NCBI GenBank assembly: GCA_030681795.1
Contig: JAUXRG010000106.1
Coordinates: 56,518 to 120,517 of the forward strand
Reading direction: 5' to 3'
DNA from: Rubrivivax sp.
GTDB taxonomy: Bacteria; Pseudomonadota; Gammaproteobacteria; Burkholderiales; Burkholderiaceae_C
DNA: 64,000 nt
Part shown: positions 40,394-50,855 of the stretch, piece by piece
Layout: the number at the start of each line of letters is the position of its first letter
How positions within the stretch are numbered: position 1 is the stretch's first letter
Position numbers and translations under genes: made by a program
Notes under the pieces: generated by a model
What the model was told of the DNA's origin: nothing
Seen by the model: the letters and a program-made list of their open reading frames with translations, nothing else
Database searches by the model: none

Positions 40394-40921
40394 CTACTCG
40401 GTGACCGCGCGCGCCGAGCCGCCTTCCTGCAGCGCCTGTAGCTGGCGTTTGGCGGCCGGGTAGATGAGCGACTCCTCGAGCGCGATGTGGTCGCGGTGCA
40501 GCGCCGTGAAAACGGGCAGCGCGAGGCGCAGCATGGGCAGGTCGTACCAGTTGTAGCCGTTGGCGATGGCCTCGATCTGCGGCGAGAGCTCGCGCCAGTC
40601 TTCCTCGATCCAGCCATGGTCCTGCTGCAGGCGGCGCACATGCTGGATCAGCCCGGTGTCGTTGCCGATGAGCAGGGCCGGGAAGACATGCTGTTCTTCC
40701 TCGGCGTGGTGGGTGCGCCCCGGGCCCTCGAAGAAGGCCATGATCTCGCGGGCGCTCGCCTGCGCCGTTTCGTCCAGGCCCTGGTCGTCCAGGTGCGCCA
40801 GCAGGCGGTCGAAGGCCTCCAGCATTTCCATGGCCGCGCGGTGCGTGCGGTCCAGCGATTCGAACGTCGGCAGCGCCGGGGCTGCAGGGCGCGACGGGCG
40901 GGCGGCGCGAGCTGTACTCAT
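40394..40921 (-). CDS. Hemerythrin HHE domain protein
   Basis: 175 residues. Four-helix HHE domain: LDRTHRAAMEMLEAFDRLL, GRTHHAEEEQHVFPALL, LQQDHGWIEEDW and LHRDHIALEESLIYPAA carry the histidines and glutamates expected to bind a diiron centre. Cytoplasmic, with no signal peptide. Such proteins sense or handle oxygen, nitric oxide or iron. Its position inside the polyamine run is unexplained. ATG 40921 is chosen; the open frame reaches 19 codons further. Confidence 0.88.
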   Translation of the reverse strand: MSTARAARPSRPAAPALPTFESLDRTHRAAMEMLEAFDRLLAHLDDQGLDETAQASAREIMAFFEGPGRTHHAEEEQHVFPALLIGNDTGLIQHVRRLQQDHGWIEEDWRELSPQIEAIANGYNWYDLPMLRLALPVFTALHRDHIALEESLIYPAAKRQLQALQEGGSARAVTE

Positions 40922-41005
40922 GAAACCTCCGGTCTGGGCCACTTGGCGGGCGGCCCCATTGTTGGGTGGGCGAGGCATCTTGCCATGCGCGGGATCAAGA
41001 CCACT

Positions 41006-41929
41006 TCAGCGCCGCAGGGCGATGCGCCCGCAGAGGTAGGTCCAGACGAACACGGCGGCGGCCTGGCTCGTCAGTTCGGCATGATCGTACGGCGGCGACA
41101 CCTCCACGCAATCCATGCCGACAAAAGGCAGGTCGGCCAGCTCTTCCAGCAGGGTCAGCACCTGGGGCGTGCTCAGCCCGCCGGGCTCCGGCGTGCCCGT
41201 GCCCGGCGCGTAGGCCGGGTCCAGGCAATCGATATCCAGCGTCAGGTAGACGGGCGGGTGGCCGTGCTGCGCCAGACGCTGGCGGATGGCCTCGATCGTC
41301 GGTTCCAGCTGCGCCGGCGATTCCAGGCCGCGCAGCTCGCGCGCCGTGAAGATCTGGCCGCCGCGCGCCTGGATGTACTCGCGGGTCGATCGCTCGGCGG
41401 CCGAGCGGATGCCGATCTGCGTGAAGCAGGCGTCCAGGACCAGGCCTTCCTGCACCGCCTCGCGAGCCCAGGTGCCGTGCCCGCTGGGTTCGCCGACATG
41501 GCTGTCCCAGGTGTCGCAATGGGCGTCGAAGTGGATCACCGCCAGGGGCTGGCCGAGGTGCCTGCGGTAGGCCCGCAGCAGCGAAAGGGTGATGGAGTGG
41601 TCGCCGCCGATCCAGACCATGTGGTGGCGCGGGAGCAGGGCCGCGGCGCGCGGCTCGAGGGCGGCCCGCAGCCCTTCGAGCGAGGTGTTGGGCAGCGCCA
41701 GGTCGCCCAGGTCGCCCAGCAGACCGACGGGGCTGACGTCGAAATGAGGGTGCGTCGCGTCGCACAGCATGTGGCTGGCCTCGCGCACCGCGCGCGGCCC
41801 GAAGCGCGCACCGGGGCGGTTCGTGGTGGCGCCGTCCCAGGCGATGCCGGCCACCGCAAACGGCGTGTCTGGCGTGGGCGCGCCCACCTTCAGGAAGCGC
41901 TGGTCGGAGGAAAACGCGAAAGAGGACAT
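41006..41929 (-). CDS. speB: Agmatinase (ureohydrolase family)
   Basis: 307 residues. Ureohydrolase fold with all manganese-binding motifs: WIGGDHSITL, IHFDAHCDT and LTLDIDCLDPAYAPGTGTPEPGG. Splits agmatine to putrescine and urea. Guanidinobutyrase or another guanidino-ureohydrolase remains possible. With the decarboxylase at 1590 it would make putrescine from arginine. It is the first gene of the long minus-strand run. ATG 41929 gives the start MSSFAFSSDQRFLK; an upstream open extension has no similarity. Confidence 0.87.
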   Translation of the reverse strand: MSSFAFSSDQRFLKVGAPTPDTPFAVAGIAWDGATTNRPGARFGPRAVREASHMLCDATHPHFDVSPVGLLGDLGDLALPNTSLEGLRAALEPRAAALLPRHHMVWIGGDHSITLSLLRAYRRHLGQPLAVIHFDAHCDTWDSHVGEPSGHGTWAREAVQEGLVLDACFTQIGIRSAAERSTREYIQARGGQIFTARELRGLESPAQLEPTIEAIRQRLAQHGHPPVYLTLDIDCLDPAYAPGTGTPEPGGLSTPQVLTLLEELADLPFVGMDCVEVSPPYDHAELTSQAAAVFVWTYLCGRIALRR

Positions 41930-42274
41930 GCCGGGCCCGGGTGCAGACTCCTGGCGATCATACGAAAGCCGCGCGGCGTGGCCGCCGGCTGCGGGCGTCG
42001 GAACCTGCTCCCGGGCGGCGTGGCCGAACCGGGCGGCCACGGTTTTCACATGGCGCGCGACGTTCCGGATGGTGGAACGGAGTCACGCTGCAGCGCCGCA
42101 AAACTTCGTCATATGGGAAAACATCATTCCACCATGCGCGATTCAGCCGCAAGTCATTGATTTTGAAGAACAACATTTGTTGTCTTATATAAGACATATG
42201 TGATGACCTGACCGGGTCGCCACGGTAGGCTTGAGGTGTCGATTCTTCGCCACCCCACCCCCCTGGAGAACCCC
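41930..42274 (+). promoter_or_regulatory. agmatinase/aceA intergenic region with aceA promoter and operator
   Basis: 345 bp without a gene, between the divergent agmatinase and aceA genes. The perfect 16-bp palindrome TGTCTTATATAAGACA lies at 42181-42196, and CAACA-TT-TGTTG at 42171-42182 partly overlaps it. TTGAAG (42163-42168) with TTATAT (42185-42190) makes a promoter with 16-bp spacing, so the palindrome covers the -10 element. GTTCC-N7-GGAAC lies further upstream near 42066. CTGGAG precedes the aceA ATG. Confidence 0.65.
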
Positions 42275-43588
<1,314 letters not shown>

Positions 43589-43597
43589 GCCCGGGCG

Positions 43598-43618
43598 GGC
43601 CGGCCAGTTCAGCCGGCC
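43598..43618. terminator. Stem-loop at the aceA/permease convergence
   Basis: GGCCGGC (43598-43604) pairs with GCCGGCC (43612-43618) around a 7-nt loop. It follows the aceA stop by 9 bp and covers the last codons of the convergent permease gene. There is no T run, so intrinsic termination is uncertain. Confidence 0.4.
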
Positions 43619-44523
43619 GCGCCCGCGCCGCGCTGCCGCCAATGCACCAACAGCGCGAAGCAACCCGCCGCGAAGAGCAAGCCGCCGGCCAGGAGTGGCG
43701 AAGCCAGGTCCTGCAAGGCGGCGCCGAAGTCGTGCAGCGCCCACGCTGGAATGGCTTGCAGCACCTGCGGGGCCTGGCTGGCGTTGTCGAAATGGAAGCC
43801 GCCCTGCCTGCCATTGACGAGCGCCATCCTGGCGTGCCGTAGCAATTGCACGGTGACCTCGTTGAGCAGCGGCTGCCCGAATACCTGCTTGAGCAACCAG
43901 CCCCCCAGGCCCAGGCCCACGGCGAGCACCACCCAGCCCCAGCGCCGGAACCAGGCCGTCAAGAGCACCACCAGCAGGACCAGCGGCGCCAGCCACAGCG
44001 TGGCCAGCGGCAGCCCGGCCAGCAAGCGCAGCGCCACGGCCAGCGATGCCGGCAGCACCTGCGCCCAGGGCACACTGAGCCAGGCACCGAAGCCGCCGCC
44101 GAAGCGGCTGACGAGCAAGGCCGAGATCACGCCGCCTCCCAGCAGCCCCACGGCGATGGCAGCGGCCGGCACGATGATCAAGTGAACGAACAAGGGCACG
44201 CCCAGGCTCGCGCTGTGGCTCACGGGCACCGAGAGCCAGAACTCGATGGAGCGGTCGGCATGGTCGCGCCGCGCCAAGCCGGAAACGATGATGAGCGAGC
44301 TGAACCACGCCAGCACGAACATCACCGCCGCAGTGCCCGCAATGGAGGCTGCAGCCAGCATCGCCGGCAGAGCGCCAGCGGCGCCGAGTTCCGAGTCAGC
44401 GATGGCATTGCGCGCAAAAGCCAGCAGCAGCACGCTCAGCGATAGCGGCACCGCAGCGAGCAGGAACCAGCCGAAACGGTGCTGCAGCCACTCGCGTTGC
44501 ATCAGGGCAGTGAGTCGAGTCAT
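43609..44523 (-). CDS. ABC transporter permease (ABC-2 like)
   Basis: 304 residues with about six hydrophobic segments (REWLQHRFGWFLLAAVPLSLSVLLL near the N-terminus) and one large polar loop before the last segment. No family name is certain; the gene order regulator-ATPase-permease is that of YtrA-type exporter operons. It would form the membrane part of an exporter with the ATPase encoded 34 bp upstream. ATG 44523 has GGAGATTGCCC upstream. Confidence 0.8.
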   Translation of the reverse strand: MTRLTALMQREWLQHRFGWFLLAAVPLSLSVLLLAFARNAIADSELGAAGALPAMLAAASIAGTAAVMFVLAWFSSLIIVSGLARRDHADRSIEFWLSVPVSHSASLGVPLFVHLIIVPAAAIAVGLLGGGVISALLVSRFGGGFGAWLSVPWAQVLPASLAVALRLLAGLPLATLWLAPLVLLVVLLTAWFRRWGWVVLAVGLGLGGWLLKQVFGQPLLNEVTVQLLRHARMALVNGRQGGFHFDNASQAPQVLQAIPAWALHDFGAALQDLASPLLAGGLLFAAGCFALLVHWRQRGAGAAG

Positions 44524-44557
44524 GGGCAATCTCCTTGGGGCGAGCCGGTGCGTCGGC

Positions 44558-45460
44558 TTAGAACTGCGTGCGGTCGAGTTCGGGCTTGCGCGTCAGCGCC
44601 ACGAAGAGGTCCACCAGACTGGGCCGCATGCGTTTGCCCAGCGCCAGCACCTGCTCGGGCGGCGCGCCGTCGAAGAGCGCGGCGTTGCCGCCCTGGATGC
44701 GGTATTTCAGCAAGGGGTGGGCGGCGGCCATCTGGTCGGCCACGGCGGCGTCGTGGCTGAGCGCGACGAAACGCTGGTCCATGTCCTCCAGGCTGATGGA
44801 CAACACCAGCTTGCCCTCGTTGAGCATCAGCACATCGGAGAGCAAGGACTCGATTTCTTCCACCTGGTGCGTGGAGATGAGCACGCTGCGTTCGCCGTCG
44901 CACCATTCGTCGATGAGCATCTCGTAGAAGGCCTTGCGCGAGAGGACGTCCAGGCCCAGCGTGGGCTCGTCCAGGATCATCAGCCGCGCGTCGATGGCGG
45001 CGATGAGCGCCAGGTGCGCCTGCACCACCATGCCCTTGGAAAGCGTCCTCACGCGGTCGGCCAGGCCCACGCTGGTGCGGCGCAGCAGCGCTCGCGCACG
45101 GTCGGCGGAAAAGCGCGGGTGCAGGCCACTCATCAGCGAGATGAGGTCTTGCACTCGCGCCCAGCGCGGCAGGATGGCGACATCGGGGATGTAGCAGACC
45201 GATTCGAGCAAGCGCACGCGGTCGCGCCGCGGGTCGAGCCCCAGCACCTGTAGGCTGCCTTCGCCCGGCGCCAGGCCAACCATCGCCTTCATCAAGGTGG
45301 TCTTGCCGGCACCGTTGTGCCCCAGCAGGCCGACCACGCGGCCCTTGGGGATGCGAAAGCTGACCTCGTCCACGGCGCGCTTGGCCCCGTAGCGGACGGT
45401 CAGGCCGCGGGCCTCGACCAGGGGCGCCTCGGCAGCGTTCGTGTTGGCGGCGGCGTTCAT
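44558..45460 (-). CDS. ABC transporter ATP-binding protein
   Basis: 300 residues. Walker A LLGHNGAGKTTLMKAM, Walker B LMILDEPTLGLD, and H-loop STHQVEEIE. The signature motif is LSKGM instead of LSGGQ, as in many export ATPases of this type. The last 90 residues are a family-specific extension. Start ATG 45460 overlaps the GntR gene (ATGA). Substrate of the exporter unknown; self-protection against an envelope-active compound is the usual role of YtrA-linked systems. Confidence 0.88.
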   Translation of the reverse strand: MNAAANTNAAEAPLVEARGLTVRYGAKRAVDEVSFRIPKGRVVGLLGHNGAGKTTLMKAMVGLAPGEGSLQVLGLDPRRDRVRLLESVCYIPDVAILPRWARVQDLISLMSGLHPRFSADRARALLRRTSVGLADRVRTLSKGMVVQAHLALIAAIDARLMILDEPTLGLDVLSRKAFYEMLIDEWCDGERSVLISTHQVEEIESLLSDVLMLNEGKLVLSISLEDMDQRFVALSHDAAVADQMAAAHPLLKYRIQGGNAALFDGAPPEQVLALGKRMRPSLVDLFVALTRKPELDRTQF

Positions 45461-45810
45461 GCGCGCTCCTCCCAGTTGAGTTGTTCTGCGCCTATGCCCA
45501 GCCGGCGCAGGCGTTCGCGCAGGCGGGGCCATTCGGTTTCCATGAAACGCTGGCGCTCGGCGGCCTTCAGGCGCTCGCGCGCGCCCGGCCTCACATACAG
45601 GCCCAGTCCGCGGCGGCTCTCGAGCAGGCCCTCGTCGCCCAGCGCCTGCAGTGCGCGGTTCACGGTCAGCGGGTTGAGCAGGTAGAGCCCCGCCAGGCCA
45701 CGCACGGAAGGCATGGCCGAGCCTTCGGGCGGCTCGCCGTCCAGCAGTTGGGCGGCCAGGAGGTCGGCCAACTGCTGGTAGATCGGTTGCCTGTCGTTCC
45801 AGGTCTGCAT
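45457..45810 (-). CDS. GntR-family regulator, YtrA subfamily
   Basis: 117 residues. A winged helix (QPIYQQLADLLAAQLLDG, then AMPSVRGLAGLYLLNPLTVNRALQALGDEGLLESRRGLGLYV) with only a short C-terminal helix, the size of the YtrA subfamily, which represses its own ABC operon. It is the first gene of the three and overlaps the ATPase gene. A dyad upstream (45826-45857) is its likely operator. Confidence 0.9.
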   Translation of the reverse strand: MQTWNDRQPIYQQLADLLAAQLLDGEPPEGSAMPSVRGLAGLYLLNPLTVNRALQALGDEGLLESRRGLGLYVRPGARERLKAAERQRFMETEWPRLRERLRRLGIGAEQLNWEERA

Positions 45811-45825
45811 GGGGCGGCGCCTGAG

Positions 45826-45857
45826 GGTGTGTTGCTGATGTAGCACACCATATCAGC
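45826..45857. promoter_or_regulatory. Dyad operator upstream of the YtrA-type regulator
   Basis: Two nested inverted repeats: GGTGTG (45826-45831) with CACACC (45844-45849), and GCTGAT (45834-45839) with ATCAGC (45852-45857). They lie 16 to 47 bp before the regulator start, where an autoregulatory site is expected. Confidence 0.55.
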
Positions 45858-45986
45858 GCCCTGCGCTGGGCACCAAGGTCGCTGCGACAGGCTGCAGCGT
45901 CGCCCGACGAAGTGCCGACCGCACCGGGCCACCCGGCCTGCCGCGCGCTGAGATGTGGCCCGCGCTGGCGCGCAAGGCGGCCCGGT

Positions 45987-46928
45987 TCAGGCCGCTTCGG
46001 CCGGAATCGCGTAGGGCAGGGCGGACGGCGTGAGCCGCGGGCCTTGCACGGAACCCGCGTGCAGCGTGCCGCTGTCGAGCGCGGCGATCTTCAGTTCCAC
46101 CAGCGCCGCATGGCGCGAACCCAGCGACCCGGCCAGCGCCACCATGCCGGCGGGTTGCTCGGGGTCGGCGCTGTGGAAGACCTCCTGGCCGGGTTGCAAT
46201 GGCCCGTCGCCTTCCAGCAGGTAGGCGCGGCGTTTGAGCGTGCCGCGGTACTGGCTGCGCGCGACGACCTCTTGGCCGGGGTAGCAACCCTTCTGGAAAT
46301 TCACGCCGCCGACGAGTTCGAGATTCACCATCTGCGGCACGAACTGCTCGGCGGTGGCCGCCGTGATGCGTGCCACGCCGCTCTTCGCTTCGAGCCAGTG
46401 CCAGGCGTCCAGCGTCAACTCGGGCAGCGTTTGCGGCGGCGTACCCGCGCAGAGATAGCGCGGCACCCCCGCGCCGTCCACGAGTGCGTCGGGCAGACGC
46501 ACGACAGTGGCCGCGCCGTACGAACCGACCGCCCAGACGGCGGGAGCCTCGGCCCCCAGGACCTGTTGCGCCACCGGGCCGGCCAGCCCCCACAGCGGCA
46601 ATTCGGCACTGGCGTCGCTCAGCTTGCACTGGGCACGCAGGACGAACATCGACAGCCGCTTGAGCACCGCCGGCAGAAGGTCCGCGCTGCAGGCCAGCCG
46701 CACTTCGTCCGAGCCTTGCCGCCAGGCCACGAAACTGGCCAGCAGCCGGCCCTTGGCCGAACAGTAGCCGGCCAGACGCGCCTGCTGCGGCTGCAGGTGC
46801 TCGAAGTCCTGCGTCATCTGGCCGTGCAGAAACTTCAGTGCGTCGGCGCCGCTGGCGCGGATCACGCCCCAATCGGTCAGGCGCACAGCGCCCGCAGGAG
46901 GGTTCGAAGCGGGGGGGGTCGGGTTCAT
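45987..46928 (-). CDS. ygfZ: Folate-binding protein YgfZ (GcvT-like)
   Basis: 313 residues. GcvT-like fold with the YgfZ signature FQKGCYPGQEVVARSQYRG, whose cysteine is needed for function in E. coli. Takes part in repair or synthesis of iron-sulfur clusters in some enzymes. ATG 46928 starts MNPTPPASN; an ATG at 46952 would add eight residues. Divergent from mltG with only 22 bp between starts, so their promoters must overlap the opposite coding regions or leaders. Confidence 0.9.
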   Translation of the reverse strand: MNPTPPASNPPAGAVRLTDWGVIRASGADALKFLHGQMTQDFEHLQPQQARLAGYCSAKGRLLASFVAWRQGSDEVRLACSADLLPAVLKRLSMFVLRAQCKLSDASAELPLWGLAGPVAQQVLGAEAPAVWAVGSYGAATVVRLPDALVDGAGVPRYLCAGTPPQTLPELTLDAWHWLEAKSGVARITAATAEQFVPQMVNLELVGGVNFQKGCYPGQEVVARSQYRGTLKRRAYLLEGDGPLQPGQEVFHSADPEQPAGMVALAGSLGSRHAALVELKIAALDSGTLHAGSVQGPRLTPSALPYAIPAEAA

Positions 46929-46950
46929 CGGCTCATTATGATCAGCCGCC

Positions 46951-47967
46951 ATGTCGCGTCGGTCGTTGTGGTCTCGCCTTTGGTGGCCCTTGCTGGGCGC
47001 CGCCCTCGTGCTGCTGGCGCTGGCCGCGGGCACCGCGTGGCGGTGGCTGGAGCGGCCGCTGCCGCTGGCCGGTGCCAGCGCCGAGCTGTCCATCGAAGCC
47101 GGCGCCACGCCACGAGAGATCGCCCAGGCCTGGGTCGACGCCGGCGTGCAGACCTCGCCGCGCTGGCTCTACGAGTGGTTCCGCTGGTCGGGCCAGGCGC
47201 GGCGCATACGCGCCGGCAGCTACGAGATCGACACCGGCACATCGCCGCGGCGCCTGCTGGCCAAGATGGTGCAGGGCGACGAGGTGCTCGAGCAGGTGCG
47301 ATTCATCGAAGGCTGGACCTTGCGCCAGCTGCGCGCTGAGCTGGCCCGCGCACCCGCTCTCAAGCCGGCGACGGCAGGCCTGAGCGAGGCCGAGCTGATG
47401 ACGGCACTGGGCGTGCCGGGCCAGGCCGGCGAAGGCCGTTTCTTCCCCGACACCTACGCCTACAGCCGCGGCGTCAGCGACCTCACGGTGCTCAAGCGCG
47501 CCCACCGCGCCATGCAGCAACGCCTGGCCGCGGCCTGGGCCGAACGCTCGGCCGACTCTCCACTGAGGAGCGCCGATGAGGCCCTGACGCTGGCCTCCAT
47601 CGTCGAAAAGGAGACCGGCCAGGTGGCCGACCGGGGCCGGGTTGCCGGGGTCTTCGTCAACCGGCTGCGCATCGGCATGCCCTTGCAGACCGATCCGACC
47701 GTCATCTACGGCCTGGGCGCGGCCTTCGACGGCAACCTGCGCAAGCGCGATCTGCTCGCCGACACGCCGTACAACACCTACACCCGCGCAGGCCTGCCGC
47801 CCACGCCCATTGCGCTGCCCGGGCTGGCTTCGCTGCGGGCCGCAGTGCAGCCTGAACCCACCCAGGCGCTGTACTTCGTGGCCCGAGGAGACGGCAGCAG
47901 CGCCTTCAGCCAGAGCCTGGCCGAACATAATCGGGCGGTGAACAAATACCAGCGTGGCCGGCCTTGA
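46951..47967 (+). CDS. mltG: Endolytic murein transglycosylase MltG
   Basis: 338 residues. An N-terminal membrane anchor (about 12-30) then a LysM-like region and the YceG domain in the periplasm. The catalytic glutamate lies in [42 protein letters not shown] and [14 protein letters not shown] are further signatures. Cuts nascent peptidoglycan strands. Overlaps tmk by four bases (TTGA), the common mltG-tmk-holB order. Confidence 0.95.
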   Translation: MSRRSLWSRLWWPLLGAALVLLALAAGTAWRWLERPLPLAGASAELSIEAGATPREIAQAWVDAGVQTSPRWLYEWFRWSGQARRIRAGSYEIDTGTSPRRLLAKMVQGDEVLEQVRFIEGWTLRQLRAELARAPALKPATAGLSEAELMTALGVPGQAGEGRFFPDTYAYSRGVSDLTVLKRAHRAMQQRLAAAWAERSADSPLRSADEALTLASIVEKETGQVADRGRVAGVFVNRLRIGMPLQTDPTVIYGLGAAFDGNLRKRDLLADTPYNTYTRAGLPPTPIALPGLASLRAAVQPEPTQALYFVARGDGSSAFSQSLAEHNRAVNKYQRGRP

Positions 47968-48581
47968 GGGCAGGCCGCTTCATCACCTTCGAAGGCATCG
48001 ACGGCGCGGGCAAGAGCTCGCACATCGGGGCGCTGGCCGCATGGGCCCGCGAGCGCGGTCACGAAGTGGTGCTCACGCGCGAGCCCGGCGGCACTGCGCT
48101 GGCCGAGCGGCTGCGCGAACTAGTGCTGCACGAACCCATGGACGCGCTGACCGAAGCCCTGCTGGTCTTCGCCGCCCGGCGCGACCATCTGGTGCAGCAG
48201 ATCGAGCCGGCGCTGGCCCGGGGTGCCTTGGTGCTGTGTGACCGCTTCACCGACGCCAGTTTCGCCTACCAGGGCGGCGGCCGTGGCTTCAGCCTGGAGG
48301 TGCTGGGCCAGCTCGAACGCTGGGTGCAGCAGGGCAGGCAACCCGATCTCACGCTGTGGTTCGACCTGCCCGCCGCCACCGCGGCCGAGCGCCGGGCCGC
48401 GGCGCGCACGCCCGACCGTTTCGAATCGCAGGACCTGGCGTTCTTCGAGCGCGTCGGCGCCGGTTATGCCCAGCGCGAGGCGGTGGACCCGCAGCGCTTC
48501 GCCCGGCTGAATGCGCAGGCCCCTCGCGAGGCCGTCTGGGCCGAGATCGAGACCGCGATCGGGAGCCGCGCATGGTGGTAG
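47964..48581 (+). CDS. tmk: Thymidylate kinase
   Basis: 205 residues. Phosphorylates dTMP to dTDP. P-loop [22 protein letters not shown], and [16 protein letters not shown]. The start is TTG at 47964, inside the mltG stop; the next residues [10 protein letters not shown] fit the family N-terminus. Its last ten bases overlap holB. Confidence 0.94.
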   Translation: MRAGRFITFEGIDGAGKSSHIGALAAWARERGHEVVLTREPGGTALAERLRELVLHEPMDALTEALLVFAARRDHLVQQIEPALARGALVLCDRFTDASFAYQGGGRGFSLEVLGQLERWVQQGRQPDLTLWFDLPAATAAERRAAARTPDRFESQDLAFFERVGAGYAQREAVDPQRFARLNAQAPREAVWAEIETAIGSRAWW

Positions 48582-49624
48582 GCGAAGACGGCAGGGTGGC
48601 GCTGCCCTGGCTGGCGGCGCCGCTGGCCGAAGCCCTGGCCTCGCATCGCGGCCATGCCTTGATGGTGCACGCCGCTGCGGGCACCGGCGCGTTGGCCTTC
48701 GGCCTCACCCTGGCGCAGGCCTGGCTGTGCGAGTCCGCGGGGGACATCCGGCCCTGCGGGCGTTGCGGCAGTTGTCGCCTGGTGCAGTCTCACCTGCATC
48801 CGGACTTGAGGGTGCTGCTGCCCGAAACCCTGCGCCGCGAACACGAGTGGCCGCTGGCCGACGACAAGGGCGAGGGCGAAGACAGCAAGCGCAAGCCGAG
48901 CCGGCAGATCCGCATCGACGAGGTCCGCGGCCTCATCGACTGGGCCACCCGGACCAGCGGTCGCGGGCGCGGCAAGGTCGCGGTGCTGCATCCTGCCGAG
49001 GCACTCAACGTGCAGGCGGCCAGCGCCTTGCTCAAGACGCTGGAAGAGCCGCCGGTGGGCACCCGCCTCATCCTGACCACGGCCGACCCGGCCTTGCTGC
49101 TGCCGACCGTGCGCAGCCGCTGCCAGCCTCTGCGGGTGGCCGAGCCGCCGGCGGATCTGGCGCTGGCCTGGCTGGACGCGCAGGGCATCGCCCAGCCCCA
49201 GGTCCTGCTGGCCGCCACGGCCGGGCGCCCGCTGGACGCCCTGGCCCTGGCGCAGGCGGGCATCACCGGGGACACATGGGCCGCGTTGCCTGCCGCCGTG
49301 GCGCGTGGCCAGTCGGTGGCCTTCGCCGGCTGGCCCGTGCCCTTGGCCCTGGACGCACTGCAGAAGTTCTGCCATGACGCCCTTGCGCGTGCCACCGGTG
49401 GCGTGGCGCGGTACTTCCCGGACGAAGGGGTCCCGGCCAAGGGAAGCCTGGAAGCGCTCAGCGCCTGGTCGCGCGAGCTCGCCCGTGTGGCGCGCCACGA
49501 CGAGCATCCCTGGAACGAGGGCTTGCTGCTGGATTCGCTGGTCAAGGGGGGTGCGCAGGCCTTCACGCCGAGGCCGGCGCATAGGGCCGTGGCCAGGCGT
49601 GGGTTGGATACACTGCCCTCATGA
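48572..49624 (+). CDS. holB: DNA polymerase III subunit delta'
   Basis: 350 residues. Clamp-loader subunit of the AAA+ class. The P-loop position is degenerate ([12 protein letters not shown]), as expected for delta', and a zinc-binding [10 protein letters not shown] is present. [20 protein letters not shown] and [19 protein letters not shown] are typical. Overlaps tmk upstream and pilZ downstream (ATGA). Confidence 0.93.
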   Translation: MVVGEDGRVALPWLAAPLAEALASHRGHALMVHAAAGTGALAFGLTLAQAWLCESAGDIRPCGRCGSCRLVQSHLHPDLRVLLPETLRREHEWPLADDKGEGEDSKRKPSRQIRIDEVRGLIDWATRTSGRGRGKVAVLHPAEALNVQAASALLKTLEEPPVGTRLILTTADPALLLPTVRSRCQPLRVAEPPADLALAWLDAQGIAQPQVLLAATAGRPLDALALAQAGITGDTWAALPAAVARGQSVAFAGWPVPLALDALQKFCHDALARATGGVARYFPDEGVPAKGSLEALSAWSRELARVARHDEHPWNEGLLLDSLVKGGAQAFTPRPAHRAVARRGLDTLPS

Positions 49625-50028
49625 ACGATCGTGTCTCCACCCGCAGCGGCAGCCTCGGGCCGCCGGTGGCGCCCGGCTCTGCGGCGCCCGGGCGGCCGAG
49701 CGTCATCCAGCTGGTCTTCCGCGAAAAGGGCGCGCTGTATGCGGCCTACATGCCGCTGCTCACCGACGGCGGTCTGTTCGTGCCCACCACGCGCGAGTAC
49801 CGGCTGGGCGAGGACATCTACCTGCTGCTCTCGCTGCCCGACGACACCCAGCGTTTCCCGGTGGCCGGCAAAGTGGCCTGGCTCACCCCGGCCAACGCCT
49901 CGGGGGGGCGCACCCAGGGCGTGGGTGTGCGATTCCCCAACGACGACAAGTCGCGCCAGCTGAAGATCAAGATCGAGGAGCTGCTGGGCACGAGCATCTC
50001 GTCGGCCAAGCCCACGCAGACGCTTTGA
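49621..50028 (+). CDS. pilZ: PilZ-domain protein, type IV pilus assembly PilZ type
   Basis: 135 residues. Resembles Pseudomonas PilZ itself: LYAAYMPLLTDGGLFVPTTREYRLGEDIYLLLSLP and VAGKVAWLTPANASGG. The cyclic-di-GMP RxxxR and (D/N)xSxxG motifs are not evident, as in the original PilZ, so a role in type IV pilus assembly through protein contacts is more likely than nucleotide binding. Encoded between holB and tatD, the order known from gammaproteobacteria and betaproteobacteria. Confidence 0.9.
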   Translation: MNDRVSTRSGSLGPPVAPGSAAPGRPSVIQLVFREKGALYAAYMPLLTDGGLFVPTTREYRLGEDIYLLLSLPDDTQRFPVAGKVAWLTPANASGGRTQGVGVRFPNDDKSRQLKIKIEELLGTSISSAKPTQTL

Positions 50029-50051
50029 GCGGCTAGCGTCGGCGAGCGCGC

Positions 50052-50855
50052 ATGTACGTCGATTCGCACTGCCACCTGAGTTTCCCCGAGCTGCACGACC
50101 GCCTGGGCGACGTGCTGCGCGAGATGGCGGCGGCTGGCGTGGACCGCGCTCTTTGCATCTGCACGACCCTGGAGGAATTCCCCCGCGTGCAGGGCCTGGC
50201 GACGGCGCACGGCAACCTCTGGTGCACCGTCGGTGTCCACCCCGACAACGAAGGCGTTCAGGAGCCGACGCTGCACGACCTGGTGTCGCGCGCCGCGCTC
50301 CCGCGCGTGGTGGCGCTGGGCGAGACCGGGCTCGACTACTACCGACTGGGCGGCCGCCATGTCGATGACATGGCCTGGCAACGCGAGCGGTTCCGCGTCC
50401 ACATTCGTGCCGCCCGGGCCACCGGGCTGCCGCTGGTCGTGCATACGCGCAACGCGAGCGCCGATACGCTGGCCCTCCTGCGCGACGAAGGGCAGGGTGC
50501 CGTCCGAGGCGTTTTCCACTGCTTCACCGAGACGATGGCGGTGGCCGACGCGGCCCTGGAGATGGGTTTTCACATTTCGTTCTCGGGCATCCTGACCTTT
50601 CGCAACGCAGCCGAGCTGCGCGAGGTGGCGCGCGCCGTGCCCCTGGAACGCTGCCTGATCGAGACCGACAGCCCCTACCTGGCGCCCGCGCCCTACCGTG
50701 GCAAGCTCAACCAGCCCGCCTGGGTGGCGTTTGTGGCGGCTCAGTTGGCCGAACTCAAAGGCCTGCCGGTCGCCGAGGTGGCGCGTGCCACGAGCGCCAA
50801 TTTCGAGCATCTGTTTGCGCTGCAGCCGCTTGCGCAGCGGCCGGAGGAGACATGA
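50052..50855 (+). CDS. tatD: TatD-family metal-dependent DNase
   Basis: 267 residues. TIM-barrel metallohydrolase: MYVDSHCHLSFPEL with the HxH metal ligands, GETGLDYYR, VVHTRNA, FHCFTE and IETDSPYLAPAPYRGK. TatD enzymes are 3'-5' exonucleases for DNA repair or degradation. YcfH-type paralogs are equally possible. It overlaps the ankyrin-repeat gene by four bases. Confidence 0.92.
   Translation: MYVDSHCHLSFPELHDRLGDVLREMAAAGVDRALCICTTLEEFPRVQGLATAHGNLWCTVGVHPDNEGVQEPTLHDLVSRAALPRVVALGETGLDYYRLGGRHVDDMAWQRERFRVHIRAARATGLPLVVHTRNASADTLALLRDEGQGAVRGVFHCFTETMAVADAALEMGFHISFSGILTFRNAAELREVARAVPLERCLIETDSPYLAPAPYRGKLNQPAWVAFVAAQLAELKGLPVAEVARATSANFEHLFALQPLAQRPEET

Noticed and set aside
43598..43618. 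Strong intrinsic terminator for aceA
   Set aside because: A good stem but no T tract, so it is listed only as a low-confidence stem-loop.
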